From Lecanicillium sp. G3 (lineage: Eukaryota > Ascomycota > Sordariomycetes > Hypocreales > Cordycipitaceae): DNA of 64,000 nt. The notes under the pieces are model-generated. The model was not told the DNA's origin. It was given only the letters and a program-made list of their open reading frames with translations, and searched no databases. The stretch spans positions 310,001 through 374,000 of the forward strand of contig JAZHPD010000031.1 of the NCBI GenBank assembly GCA_037575805.1. The letters run 5' to 3'. This document shows positions 26,401-38,356 of the stretch, piece by piece. The first letter of the stretch is position 1. Each line of letters opens with the position of its first letter. Both the position numbers and the translations under genes were made by a program.

Positions 26401-26475
26401 CGCTACTCGACAGCTGCTCGACGGTGGTCGGCCCACTAGAATTACAGGTACGGGGGGCCGCTAAAACGACCGGGG

Positions 26476-27501
26476 GTGCGGAGGAACTTGTACGGAGTAG
26501 AACTTGTGCGGAATGGAAAATGGGCGAGAGGCAGAGCCAGAGGCAGGGCTCGTCGTGGGAGAATGCAACGTCCAGCGCAAACCTTGTTGTCGCCTCTTTC
26601 GTTCATTTGCATCGATCTGCCTGCCCGGAAAGCAGCCGTCCTTTCTCCCCGTTATGCCGCAGGTGAGTTGGAGCCCCAGGCCCAGTTGTCCTCTCTCGCC
26701 CAGGGTCGGCCGGGCCAGTACGTGGACCGTGTGCTTTGCATGTACGGAGCTCGAACAGATACTATTCCTCATCTTGTTCGTCTATATTCCTTGCTTCAAT
26801 TTCACCAACGCCCCCTTTACCTCTTTTGGATCCCAAAGAAAGAAAGGAAAAAAAAAAAAAAAGAAACCATACACGCCGTTGCAGTCGCGGCGGGGATCCT
26901 CTCTAATCATGGGCATTTGCGAGGCGGACCATCTCAGCTCAGCTCTGCCTTCGAATCTTTAAAGTTGCGCTCCGCATTGCCTGCCAGAAAACGGGCAGCC
27001 GTGCGCTCAGCCCGCCTTGAAATTGATGCGCACAACTGGGTTCTAGTTCGTCACCGGCCGCACACCAGCCCACCTTTCTCTCACGGATTGTCACTGAAGC
27101 CGGCAGGCAAGGCAAGGGCGAAGCAAGATTGTGCTTGGGGGGGGAGAGGAGACTTGCTTTCCACGAATTGCTCTGCCCGAATCGAGTATCGAGTTGCAAG
27201 CCAAAGTAAATCAAGAGACGATGCATGCTTTCCTGTGCGTTGCTGTATCGTGTCAGCGGGCGGCAAGACGAAAGGCCCTTTCAAGCCTGGAACCACTGCG
27301 CGCCCAATCAGAGACGCCACGGTGCGCCAATCGGTCTTTTTGTTTATTGCTTTTGGAGAGTCGAAACCTATCAAAAATACCCTTCTGCAGTTGAGACATG
27401 CATCGGACACCTCTGGACTTGGCGAAAGCCTTGCCGCAGCTTCGTCGTTGTTTTCCCTCCAATCTCAAATCTTCACCCAGGTGGCACAGCATGCCCGGTA
27501 G
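26476..27501 (+). other. long open frame of doubtful coding status
   Basis: A 342-codon frame including the stop is open from a GTG. Its first in-frame ATG is at 26563, giving 312 residues. It matches no family known to me. In favour: unusual length for this region, and codons before 26830 look modestly biased to G/C third bases. Against: it crosses an A15 run (26848-26862) read as Lys codons, the second half looks like random translation, and there is no clear start context. It could be the first exon of an orphan gene, a decayed gene, or chance. Confidence 0.2.
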
Positions 27502-27619
27502 AGAAACCAGCCCCCATTGCTCGTACAGACGGGGCTCTCAGGGCGGAGACTCTTCAGATGCCCCGGTCCATGCGGAATAGGGCTGAAGGGGGGTACGGCG
27601 ATCATTACTCTGTGTCGCA

Positions 27620-28936
27620 TTGCTGGAGAAATTGCGTCCGTTGGAGAAGTTGACGCTGATTGGCCAGCATGAACGAGGAGCGCATACGATGGATACAGGA
27701 CAAGGCACCCCGCCGGGGCAATTCATGCCCTGTGCTCTGTCAACATCTCCCTGTAGAGATCCCCTGGGACGGGAGCTGAATGCCCTGGACAGATTGAACG
27801 AAGTTGAAGGAGACGCTGGCCCGCTGTCTCTCCGTTTCTGTCTCTGCCTGCAGCCTTCGCACCTCCCGACGACGTCTTGCCGCCACACCTCTTCCCGTGG
27901 TCGCCCAAATAGGAATCGGCCGTCTAGCTCCAGTTCAATATTGGCGTCGGCCTCGCCGAAGCAGACTGCAGCAACTGTAAACCGCATTTGGAATCCAGCA
28001 GCAAGTGACATAAAATCCCTCGCACGTGGGAGGATTGGAATTCTCTCCCAGATAAGGGAGTTGGTAAAAAAAAAAAAAAAAACCGTCTACGTTAGAGCAG
28101 ACAGTAGCCCAAGCGGCATCACCATATACGAGAAGCTTGGCTCGCTAGCTCTGGCCCAGCAAACTAGAGAAAGACTACAGACGGGCGATGGGGAGTGCAC
28201 CCAGTACACAGACAATAAGCACACAATACCAGGCAGCTGAACTAAGATGTCTGCCCAACGCGCAAACTGCATGTCTCGCTTCATCGTCCGCGTGGGAAGC
28301 AGAAGAGAGGAAAGGGGAAATGTCTCTTTGTCTGGCCTCGAACCACCTCCAGTGTGCTGGCACCATGTTTCATGTGGCAGCTGCGAAAAATCACGGCCCA
28401 AGAGGGTTTCATCAGTATGGAACATTCCACGCGTGAACCTGCATGCAGTGCATGCAGCTATGGGATGGACGCAGGGCACAGGACAAAGTGTGGTGGCAAG
28501 CCGCATTAGCACCGACGCCGGCCGCTGTCGCTGCGTGCGTGGTTGTGCCTCAGTCCCCCTCCCAGCCAAAATCGCAGGAGACACCAGACGAAGGAAGAAA
28601 CAAGCAGCTGGTTCTCCGCAGCGCCGGCAGGACCAAGCAGTTGATTGGTCCCGAGTGCCGGCCATGTGCCAAAGAATCAACAGTTGCAACCCGTACCCCT
28701 TGCAAGTCTCTAAAATAGGAGGATGCAGTTGCTTGGTGCTGCTGCACGCCGACCACTACACCCCGGTCGCAATGCGCTCTGACAGCCTGGCAGCAGGCTT
28801 TCTGTTAAGCCATCGGGGATCCCACACCACGCCGTCCCGGCCACGCCATGATCGTGACCGCTATCTTTTGATCTCAACCACAGTCTCGCCTCCAGACATT
28901 GCTAGCATAAGGAAAGGGCCGAAACTTGCGTCCTAG
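27620..28936 (+). other. two in-frame open stretches separated by one TGA
   Basis: Two frames, 27620-28240 and 28247-28936, lie in the same reading frame with one TGA (28238-28240) between them; an ATG at 28247 restarts the second. Together they span about 435 codons, long for non-coding DNA of this composition. The translation is rich in Arg, Ser, Pro and Cys, crosses an A17 run at 28066-28082 read as a Lys stretch, and has no recognisable motif. A pseudogene with one nonsense change, an unrecognised spliced gene and chance are all possible. Confidence 0.18.
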
Positions 28937-28973
28937 ACGATAAGGCTATTATTTTTTCTCTCAAGCCAGTGGC

Positions 28974-29001
28974 AAAAAAAAAAAAAAAAAAAAAAAAAAA
29001 A
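28974..29001. repeat. A28 homopolymer
   Basis: Twenty-eight consecutive A residues just beyond the long open stretch ending at 28936. A poly(A) remnant of a retroposed transcript is conceivable, but I see no target-site duplication. Confidence 0.9.
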
Positions 29002-30351
29002 GACTTCTTAGCTTGAGAAGCAGTAGTAGGCGGAAAGACGTTGAGCCGTGGTGGTCTAGTGCAAGTGTCCACGGAGGACGCGATAGCATCGCACGGGACA
29101 ACCACGAGGCCGATAGACGAAAGCGGTAGATTTCTTACACCAATTTTGACTCTCGTATGATGATGATGGTTTAGTGCCGTGATCCTCAATGCGAATTTGC
29201 CCTCCAACTTGCGTGCGCTGAACCAATGATAGGTACGCATGGGGCCAATGCTGACGGTTTGGTCTCAATCGGGTATGTAAGTTGTTGAAACCAAGCCACT
29301 TGGGTTCTTGTCAGAAAAAGCATTAATTAAGAAATGGAGTGAATGGTTGTAGTAATAATATACAATAATTTCGAACCGAAGAGGAGCAGGTTTCTGAATT
29401 GCCAGTGGGCCAACACGGCGAGTTGCGCTGGCTCTCCTCCGTAGCTGCAGACAAGCTCCTAAGGCCAAGCAAGTCCTTTATCCATCACACTATCCTTAGT
29501 CATCGAGCGCACGCAGAGAATGTTGGTGAAAGGGCAGCAACAGGAGAGACAAGCAGGGTGTGTGTGGTGGTGGTTACGGCACCCGTGTGTGGGTACTGTG
29601 TGGCTTCCATAGATGCTTCTTCTCAACGGTGGTTGGCCGGAGAAGCGCGAGTGCCAGGCCCAGGAAAAAAGGGTGGCAGCCACGTGAAGCCCCAAAGGTG
29701 GGAGTATTTATGCCACATTCTTCTATTACTGGCTTGGGCTGGGCTGGGAATAATAGAAATAGCACAGAGAAGCCCACACAGGCTGGCTCCACTGCCATCT
29801 TCGCCCCCACACTGCGCCCGCGCCAGAACCCCACTTTCGTCCTTCTTTCACGGTTTGCCGTTTTGGGACAGTTTTTTTTTTATTTGGGTGGTGACTGACC
29901 TTGAATAATTGTTAGCGAATACGCCAGCACGCAGTGCATCTCATTAACCCGGTGGCCGCGTCGGGTTTGCGCAGACCGGAGAGGCTCTTACACCAAGGAA
30001 GAAAAGAGGTCATGGCTCTCGCCCACCACTGCAACATTGCCTACAGCAGGTACTTGCCTGCCTGCAGGGTCTATCTCTCCTATTGCAGCCCTCCGATAAC
30101 CCCCTACCGCACCAAAGCATGGCCGCGATGGGTTGAAGCCGCATCTGCAGCCCGGATGTCGCTGATTCTCCCCTGAGTGACATGCTGCCCCCTGGCCCGG
30201 CACTCGATGCTGTGACGCGCCGCCTGCATTTGACTGCCGGGTCGAACGAATGACATGTGCAATGTATTTGCGAAATCCACCACGCAGCCATTGCAACTTT
30301 CATCCTGATATTCTTCTTTTGTACTAATGTTGTGTTTTTTTCCCTGGTTTC

Positions 30352-30371
30352 TTTTTTTTTTTTTTTTTTTT
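30352..30371. repeat. T20 homopolymer
   Basis: Twenty consecutive T residues in the gene-poor region. The flanks share no obvious sequence with those of the other A/T runs. Confidence 0.9.
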
Positions 30372-30590
30372 CGATTTGAAAGCAAGTGAAATTATCATGC
30401 AAGCCACGCCATCATCATCGAGGACAGCATCCTGCCTTGCGCCCCTCTATGTGGCGGCGCTATTACCTGCGGGAACTGCTCAACAACCCACACCGGGGAA
30501 TCGTGGTTCGGACACCGGTCAATGGTGACGACCGATACCGAGCCCGACCGACACAAGCCCAAGTTGGCATCCAGTCTAAAGCAAATTCGA

Positions 30591-30609
30591 TAAGCGGAGT
30601 CTCCGCTTA
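30591..30609. promoter_or_regulatory. 19-bp perfect palindrome with CGG-N5-CCG core
   Basis: TAAGCGGAGTCTCCGCTTA has 9-bp perfect arms around one central base. Inverted CGG triplets are the usual target of fungal Zn2Cys6 regulators, with spacing setting specificity; here the spacing is five. It lies about 7.7 kb upstream of the bZIP start. Chance occurrence in a window this size is not negligible. Confidence 0.3.
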
Positions 30610-33600
30610 CAAAAACAAAAACAGGCCAAAGCCTTGAACTGAACAGTCACATAGTTACAAAATCGTATTAGAAGTTCCCCTTCGCGTGTGCAGTCACGCC
30701 GTTTGGAGTTGGACTGGTGTCCGGGAACCACAAGGTGGCAGGCAGTGGAGCGGACAAGTCCACACCAGTGGATTGCCGACTCAAAGGGGGGCCAGCGACG
30801 CCGTCCTAGACAATGGTAAAAACTCTATCACAATGAGACAAATAATACGGTGCTGAGCAGAGAATATGGTTATGTGAGCGCATGTATGCGACGGGTGGAA
30901 CGTGCGGAGGGACAAAAGGTATAATCTCCTGAGACGAGATAAAAAAAAAAAAAGAAAAAAGTAAATTGATTGTCGAATATGCGTAAGACAATTGCGAAAG
31001 AAATGAACAAAGAGCAGCAGCAGCAGATACGGGAGACGGTCCATTCAAACAGAATCGAGCATGCGAGCACGTTGCCAGCAAAAGAGAGTTTGGAGTGCGT
31101 CACTGTTCAGAGCACGCAGACATTCGGTCCCGGGGCAGGCAAAACGCTTTCCCTGCAGCCCGTCCAGCAAGTATGGAAAGAAACTCCAGGCCAAGCAGCG
31201 GGAAGCGGTGGCGCATTTTTCTGGCAGCAGTTTACAAGGTATTGCAGGGCCGCTGCGCCAGCTCGTAGCCTGCCTGCCCGCCCGCCCTGGCTGCAAAAGG
31301 ACGTCTGCTAGAGGTCCTTTCGTTTACCAGAACGGGAAAGGGCCGGGGTGGGGCAGAGGGCTTGTGGCTGGCAGCTACCAATTCACACCCCTCCCCCCCA
31401 GAAAAATGGCGGCTGCTGTATGGTCCCCGACAACCGGGCAGGCCGCCCCATGGCTACCCACAAGGCCACGCCCAGTACCGGCCCCCATTCTTCCTCAGCG
31501 GGGCTAGCAGCGGGTGTCGGGTTAGCAGCTGCGCCCGTCGAGCTTGGCCCCAGCTTCACACGGCTCCCCAGCTAACAGCTATCGCCGGGGCAGCAGGCGG
31601 ACTCTTGTTAACGCCGGCCATTTCGGTCTCGCTCTTCGCTGGGAACGGTGACTGGGGTTCCGGCACATGGGTGATGGCCCCTGGTGGGAGAGGGGGGGGA
31701 CAGCCGCCGCCACCATAATAACCCCAGCACGCCTCGTGCGTTGAATAGCAGATGCGCTATACCGCATTTAGGTCGATTGAACGAACGCACTCGCCCAGTG
31801 TACAGATGGCCGGGGCGGTGGTGGCTGTCTCTTCCCTCCTCCCCTCCTGCTTGGCCCCGGTACTGTCGGGCTGCAACTGGGGAAGATCCAAATTTGGGCA
31901 AAATATACGAAAAACGGAAATATGAATGGGATTCGTGAATTGTCAATATCAAACTATCTAAATGATGATCACTGTGCTAGTTGAAAAAAAAAAAAAATAG
32001 AAACCGTACCGTATTTGGATGTATTATTCTTGAAATTTTAAAAATTTTTCATTGTAGCTGTCTAGTGTGGTCAAATGTGAAGGGTCTGCTGGCGGTGGAC
32101 CAATTCCGTGCCTCGCCAACAGATCCCCGACATTGTACGGGATAGGGATGCTGTCAATAAGGGGATCATGACACAGATTGGGCACGCTAAGAGCTCTTTC
32201 ATGACACGAGCAACAGATCCAGTCGTCAACTATCAGTGCACTGCATCGTTTTGCCAGATGCAGTACCGACGACTCGGGTACACAGAATTGCCGGCCGAGA
32301 TTTGAAGGCCAAGCGAATAAACTTTTTAGCTCCCGCATGTACAGCTCGACTTTCCTTTCTTGTTCATTTCGTAGTTCAATTTCAAACGCTGCCAAGCTAC
32401 ACACCACTGTCCGAAAAACCAAGGTTTAGTTTCCTGTGTAGGCGAAAGGGCGGAATAAAGAAGAACCATTCCACAAGCTCCGACCTGCGCTCTTTCGTCT
32501 ATTGCGGAGCAACCCCTCCCCTGCTCTCGTCTAATTCAGCCAGTCACGGTCCCGCCTCGCAACTTAGTCTCCCTTTCCTTTGACTGCCGGCCGAGAAACT
32601 CGCCCTCTTCCGGCGCCGCCGGAACAAGCTTCGACTGGGGTCGCAGTCGATGCTACCCCATTTGGTGGGAAGACAGTTGCCCTGTGCCTCCTGTCTCTCC
32701 TCCTCTGTGCCTGCTTGACTGGCTCCAAGGCCGCCTCGACTGCTGGTGCCCGGCTAAAAAAGCGGCCCCCCCAGAAAGCAACACCACATAATGCCGTGCC
32801 GGCAGCTTTCCCCATCTCGTGGGCACTGATCTGTACCGTAATTTGTTGAAACTTTGTACACTTTCTCCTTTCCCCCGGGCGATTTGCTCCCCAGAGACGG
32901 GGGCCCTTTTCACCAACGACATGACTATATTGGCGTCACTTCATTAAACTAGCCTCTGGAGATTTCGAAAAAATCGACACTCGGTCCTGCCGTGAAGTCA
33001 GGGTTAAATTCTGGTAAAGAGCAGCGTCACCGTCTGTGCTGCTGGCCAGCTGAGGCGGGACGGGCACGCAGAGCCTTGAGCGTTGTTGTCAGCCCGCCCT
33101 ACGGGACTCTCGTTGGCGGTAAAAGCAAATTGCAATATAAACGAAATCGCCGCGGGATAAAAACGAAACATTGTTGTTCGCCGCAGGGGCGCATCGACAG
33201 GGCCAGGCAAGGCCAGACAGGGGACCAGGGGGGCCACAAGCATTTTGGTTCAGGATAGATTTGGAATAATTCTACGCAGCCCTGCAAGGCTTCAGCGATG
33301 TCGACGCAAGTTCCCAGGGTAGCCCAGTCACATATGTGTAAACTAGTATTTGTAAAAAAACTCGTGACTATTACGGAGCACTTTGTCCAGGGCGCAGGGC
33401 TGGCCAGCGAGGCGGCAGAGAACGAAAAAGCAGGGAAGAGTGATGTAACCAGTTTCGGTCTGGTGGCTTGCATCGGGGGAGAACCCGGGTTGGCCAGCTT
33501 TCTGCGGGTTGGGGGCTGAGGAGAGAGACATTGTACGGAAGGGCAAAAAGTTGAAAAAATAAAATAAAATTAAAAATTAAAAAGTTAACGATTGAGGCCG

Positions 33601-36600
33601 TTATGCGACCGTCGTTCAGTGACGAACTATTATGCCTGGTCGGCGCGCGGCACGCATGTGTATCGAGAAGGATTCCAGCCACAACGGCTTTTGCACTGAT
33701 TTAGTATTCGGTGAAGAAAACCACTTTTGGAAGCAATTGAGCGCATAATCAAAGAATAGGCACTTTGATCAAGTATGGGTTAGCAGGCGTCGTGAAAGTC
33801 TGTTACCATCTCCAAGTAAATGAGCGCCCGAGCTACGCAGCACTTTCAAAGATTAAGTGTACGTCAAAGGCCAGCAACTCGGCCGGGGCCAACGGACAAC
33901 CACGGGGCTGAGCCCTGCTTGTCTTGCCCTGTGTCTGACGCCCGTGCCCTCAGCTCTTTCGCCGTAGCAGACTGGGGAGGGAACAAGAGCTACCACCAAA
34001 AGTACAATACTAAACGAATTTACAGTACGACAACGGGCCATTACCCAGTTTTCTCGTCAATTCCCTTCTCCGTACGGATACTCCAGAAATAAAAAGCATT
34101 CAGCTTCGAGATCGTCATGCGAGAATATTTTCGTGTTGCATGTAGGCCTGTCCCGCGAGCAACCCATCCATCATACTATGCACACAGGCTGCGGGCGACA
34201 GGCGGAGGAGCGTATTCCCTCCGGCGATCGTATTAGTGGTAAGCCGTGCCGGGCCCAACGCTATTCGCCCGGTCCCCTTCTCACGCTCCCACACTCTCTC
34301 TCCGTCGTCGAGGATTTTGGACTTCGCGACAGCCGGGCAGCCGGTGCGATGTGTGGGCATGCAGCAAGTAAGCAGCGAGGATGGCCGCGAAGCACACAGT
34401 CAGGTTTCCCGTCTGCCGCACTACAGAATGGTTACTACTCTGGGCAGAGCACGCGCGCGGGGTGGTGCTGGGCACATGAAGTGGGTGGTGCGGTTTTCTT
34501 TTTTTCTCTTATTCAAATGCAACAGAAGTAATCATGCAAAACGCGCCGATGAAGTGTAAATGAGAGTTGTGTCCGGCTTTTTGCCGCATGTTGATAAGAT
34601 GGACGGGGGCGTGTGCTTGTTACCGTTGCTGCTGGCGTTGCAGGGTCTGTGAGCGCGCGCGCGGGAGCTGAGTAAGAAAACGGAGAATAAAACTGAAGCC
34701 ACGACGATGCGTTATCATGCTGGCGTAAAAGATGCGTGCCGTGAGCCGAAGCCGAAATGTGGGAAATGGGCAACGATGTGCGGTTTCCGAGTGTAAACGT
34801 ACGAGTTTCTGCTATTCTGAGATTACAGTCAGGAAAACGGTGATGGTTGCGTGTACGCGGGTTGATAGCATAGCAAGGTAATAGGCAACACACTCCCACG
34901 CAAACTATGGATACACCCCCCGGCAAGTTTTCTCTTATCCGCGGTGCGCATATGCACACGCTTCCAGAAGAAATGGAAGGGCAGGCTCAACGTGAGGCAC
35001 GAGACTGGAGAACGGTAACACAGCTGTACACTGTAGTACCACCAGCACAAGTGGAGGGACTGAGCCGCTCTCGATTGGCCTGTTGAACGAACATATAATT
35101 CCAAAAACACAACAGCCCAGATGGAGACCATCTCTCAGCCCTTTCGATCATGTCTACGTCTGGTAATAGTTTCGTTGAACCCACAAAAAACGGATGGATT
35201 CGCACCCTGGACAGTGGAGGACGGCAGCGCCCTGTAAATTGTATTTAATGATGTGACCAGCCCACCGTGGCGCTGGCCCGTCTCCATCAGTGGCAGTGAA
35301 AATGGGAGGGGGGGCCAGAGCAAGAGGCTGCCTGACCAGGGTGTATCCTGTCTTCCCTTCTGGATGCCGGCCGGCTGTCGGCTTGGTAAGGCAGTCGCCT
35401 AAAATAGAAGCTCACTGACAAAGCACAGCCATGCTGTGCTGGCAGAGAGAGAGGGGGGCCAGGATTGCAGTTCTTGTTGGTGTGGTGCGTCGCTGGGGGC
35501 TGAATCGACGCAGCCAGGGCGTATTTGGGCGGTTACGGGCTAGATGGACTGCACCACCACTTGAGCACATGTGCACGGCGACCTACTTCTTTTTCGAGAA
35601 CAGAGAGGGTGGCAACGTGTTGTGATACTGCATCGCATGGTACTGGCGGCGTGTAATCCGCCTGTCAGGCGTAAATTTGAGCTTGTTCGTTTATAAGCCG
35701 CCGCACTGTCGCACTGGCAGGTGCTCGGCACCATAGCTATAACCAAGTTAGCGGCCGGGCCGATGCTGTGAAACCTCATGCGTGCCGCGCATACTGTAAA
35801 TGTGCTTTCATCTTTTCTTCGTCTGTTATTCCTTGAATCAATGAATTACGTATACAAGGCGCACTAGGCGCCGATGCTTTGCAATCACCGGAGACTGCGG
35901 ATGTACACCCTTGCTAACTCCCTGGTGACACTGCCCAAACTCCGCAACTTAGCATGCAGTTGACTAACACGGCCAAGGCACCGTTAGTTCGGCAATATAG
36001 CACATGCTTGTCCTATCAACTCCGGAGTTGGGAACCGTGGGCTTGAGTAGCATTAAGATAGCATAGTCGAATTATATTGCATATTGCAGTCTGACAAGCA
36101 TTGGTTGAAGTTGACGAGTGAGGCCTTGTTTCTGACGGTCCATGCAACGCCAGACCCGTTTGGTTGTACACATCGTCGCTTCACAAGGTCTCGCAGCCAG
36201 GGGCTCAGCTTGGGCTATATTACACGAACCGTCGAATTGGACCAGAAAGATTGAGACCAAAAGCATCTCTGGCTCATATTGCCAAGAGATTGCGTGTTGA
36301 GCAGAGTCAATCAGGACCAAAAAAGCACCTGCCAGCGCGCCAAAGCTGAAGGTTGCAAATTGCTCCAGAAAGCCCCAGCTGGACCCTTTTATCCATTTCG
36401 ACTCGTTCTCGCGCAGTTTTGATCCCTTTACAGTACGGTGTCTCCCTCTTTTGCTCTATTCTCAAGTGGTCTCCAGCCTTAATGCCGTTGATCCACGGAC
36501 GGGGCATAGCCTTTACAACTTGGCAACCGGGATTCACAAAATTTGCTAGCCTGGGCTGCTGTGGACAGCGAGTGCGGAGTGCGGACCCGCGCCATTGCGG

Positions 36601-37987
36601 GATGGCCTGTTTCTCTGCGACTAGAGGCGGCGAAGCCAGTTGAATATGAACAACTGCGTTGTGCAATTTTACTAGCAATTGGAAACAAGCCACGATGAAA
36701 CTATTTGCTGGTTCGGGGTGCAACTACCGGTGCGTGGGCCCTAGGCAACAGTATTCGGCAACGCCACTGGGCGGTTTACAATATGTGATTGACAAAGAGA
36801 AGAACGCCATGGCTTGGTTTGGGGCCAGCTTTCTGAAGTTGCCGCCGAGACTTTTCGTTATTCTTGGGCAGTGGATTCGAGAGGCACTAGGATATGGCGG
36901 GCCGTGGTGAATACGGTGGGGGGAGAGAATGATAGAGTAACGCGAGACAAGAGGGGAGACAGAAGCTTCGATTTTTTGTCTCACATGCTATTTTCTATTC
37001 GCTATTGCGACAATGCTGGTTGAATAAGGGAATAGGGAGCAGAACGCCACCCGGTGAGACCGCCGGGTAGCTGTATCGACAAATGGCATTGAGAGTGCAG
37101 AAGTCGTCTCGGACACCGCGCTCATCCAATTACTACTACAGGTTATCTCTTAGACGAACAGACTGACTGGAAGAATTAACCCAGATTGCTCCTTCATTAG
37201 TCTGCAAAAGGTACTTGGTAGAGGACGGTTACCGCCAAGTGGACCGATCCATCAGCGCGCCTTTCCCTTTGTCGTAAAAGAGGAAGAGGGCGAGAGAAGA
37301 CGTAGGACGAAGAGCGGTACGGACACTGACTGTCCTGTCCTGCTCCCACGGCACGCCCCAAGGCGACACGCCCCAGCTAGACGAATGCGCCTAAAGCCAC
37401 TCCCATTTCCCGCCCTCCGTCGCTGGACACCCCTGGCCAGACCAGCGGAGTGGGCTCCACACAACAGACACTGCAGCACGCCCCCCGATAGCCTGGTGGC
37501 AGCTGGCGGCTCTGGCAACACCCCCCTCCTTGTCCCCTCCCCCCCCCCGGCGAGGTACCTTTTCTGGCCCCCCACGTAGACGGCCTGTCACCGAGGTGCA
37601 CCAAACGCACACACAAATGCTGCCGTCCCGACCCCCCTGGCAGTCTGGTCGAGGTACTTGCGGATCCGCCATTCTGGCAGCTTTCTGGCTCCCGCCTCGC
37701 TCTTTCCAAATCCACCAACCGTCTGTCCCTCTTGAGGGACGCCCCCCCTACTCGAGCCATCAGGCAGATCACCCGCTGTAGGGTCGACGGCAGGCAGTTG
37801 TCATTCTAGTTCCACTCTTCCTTTTCTCTCCTGCTCGCACTCCCATCCTCACCTCATTCTGGCCCCCCTCCCAGTCTCCAGCCTCTCTAGCTTCACCCCA
37901 AAACAGCCTTGTGTCTTCACCCACACGGCGCTCTCTTTCCATCCGCCGGGAGGTGTGCCTCTAAGCTTCCTGTTTTACCGGGGGGAG

Positions 37988-38013
37988 TGCGACTGCGACT
38001 GCGACTGCGACTG
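37988..38013. repeat. TGCGAC hexanucleotide repeat
   Basis: Four tandem TGCGAC units inside a GC-rich stretch about 350 bp upstream of the bZIP ATG. Confidence 0.85.
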
Positions 38014-38122
38014 CCCTGGGTCCTGGGGCCCCAGTCGCCATGTGTGGAGGCCCTTCATGTCCGTCCCAGCCTGGGGCCACCACCATGCTTCTACCTCTGG
38101 ACCACCTCTTGTCGTCCACAAG

Positions 38123-38132
38123 ATATTTAAAT
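38123..38132 (+). promoter_or_regulatory. TATA-like element of the bZIP gene
   Basis: ATATTTAAAT lies about 225 bp before the ATG and is followed by a pyrimidine-rich stretch (38160-38230) typical of fungal transcription start regions and 5' leaders. If used, the leader would be about 130-200 nt, so most of the upstream gene-poor DNA would not be leader. Confidence 0.45.
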
Positions 38133-38356
38133 GTAAGGCCTCTCCCACATGGCTTAAAGGATCTCGCCCTACCATCTCCGTCAATCTCAATACTCAAGCG
38201 ATTTTACGATCTTCTCTCTCTGCCAAGAACAGCTTCAACTCTTTGACAAAGTCTTTTGTCCTTTAGTCTTGCCATTTGCTTGTTTTACTCTTGGCCTCGC
38301 CATAGTATTGCAGCTCTCAACTTTCCCCTCCACAACTACACGCAAACACACACAAC

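Larger units (their letters stand above)
29002..38356. other. gene-poor region, right part, including bZIP upstream DNA
   Basis: About 9.4 kb with no recognisable gene. It contains T20 at 30352-30371, a 19-bp perfect palindrome at 30591-30609, C-rich stretches around 31.2-31.9 kb and 37.4-37.9 kb, and a TGCGAC hexamer repeat at 37988-38013. The last 250 bp look like a bZIP core promoter and C/T-rich leader. A 132-codon minus frame at 32024-32422 was inspected and not accepted as a gene. Confidence 0.7.

Noticed and set aside
32024..32422. 132-codon minus-strand frame with protein-like C-terminus
   Set aside because: AT-rich end, no recognisable domain, no splice-linked neighbours; length is within chance for this region.
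32580..32849. Small frame with a hydrophobic stretch resembling a secreted protein
   Set aside because: No ATG at its start and the hydrophobic stretch is internal, so it is not a signal peptide.
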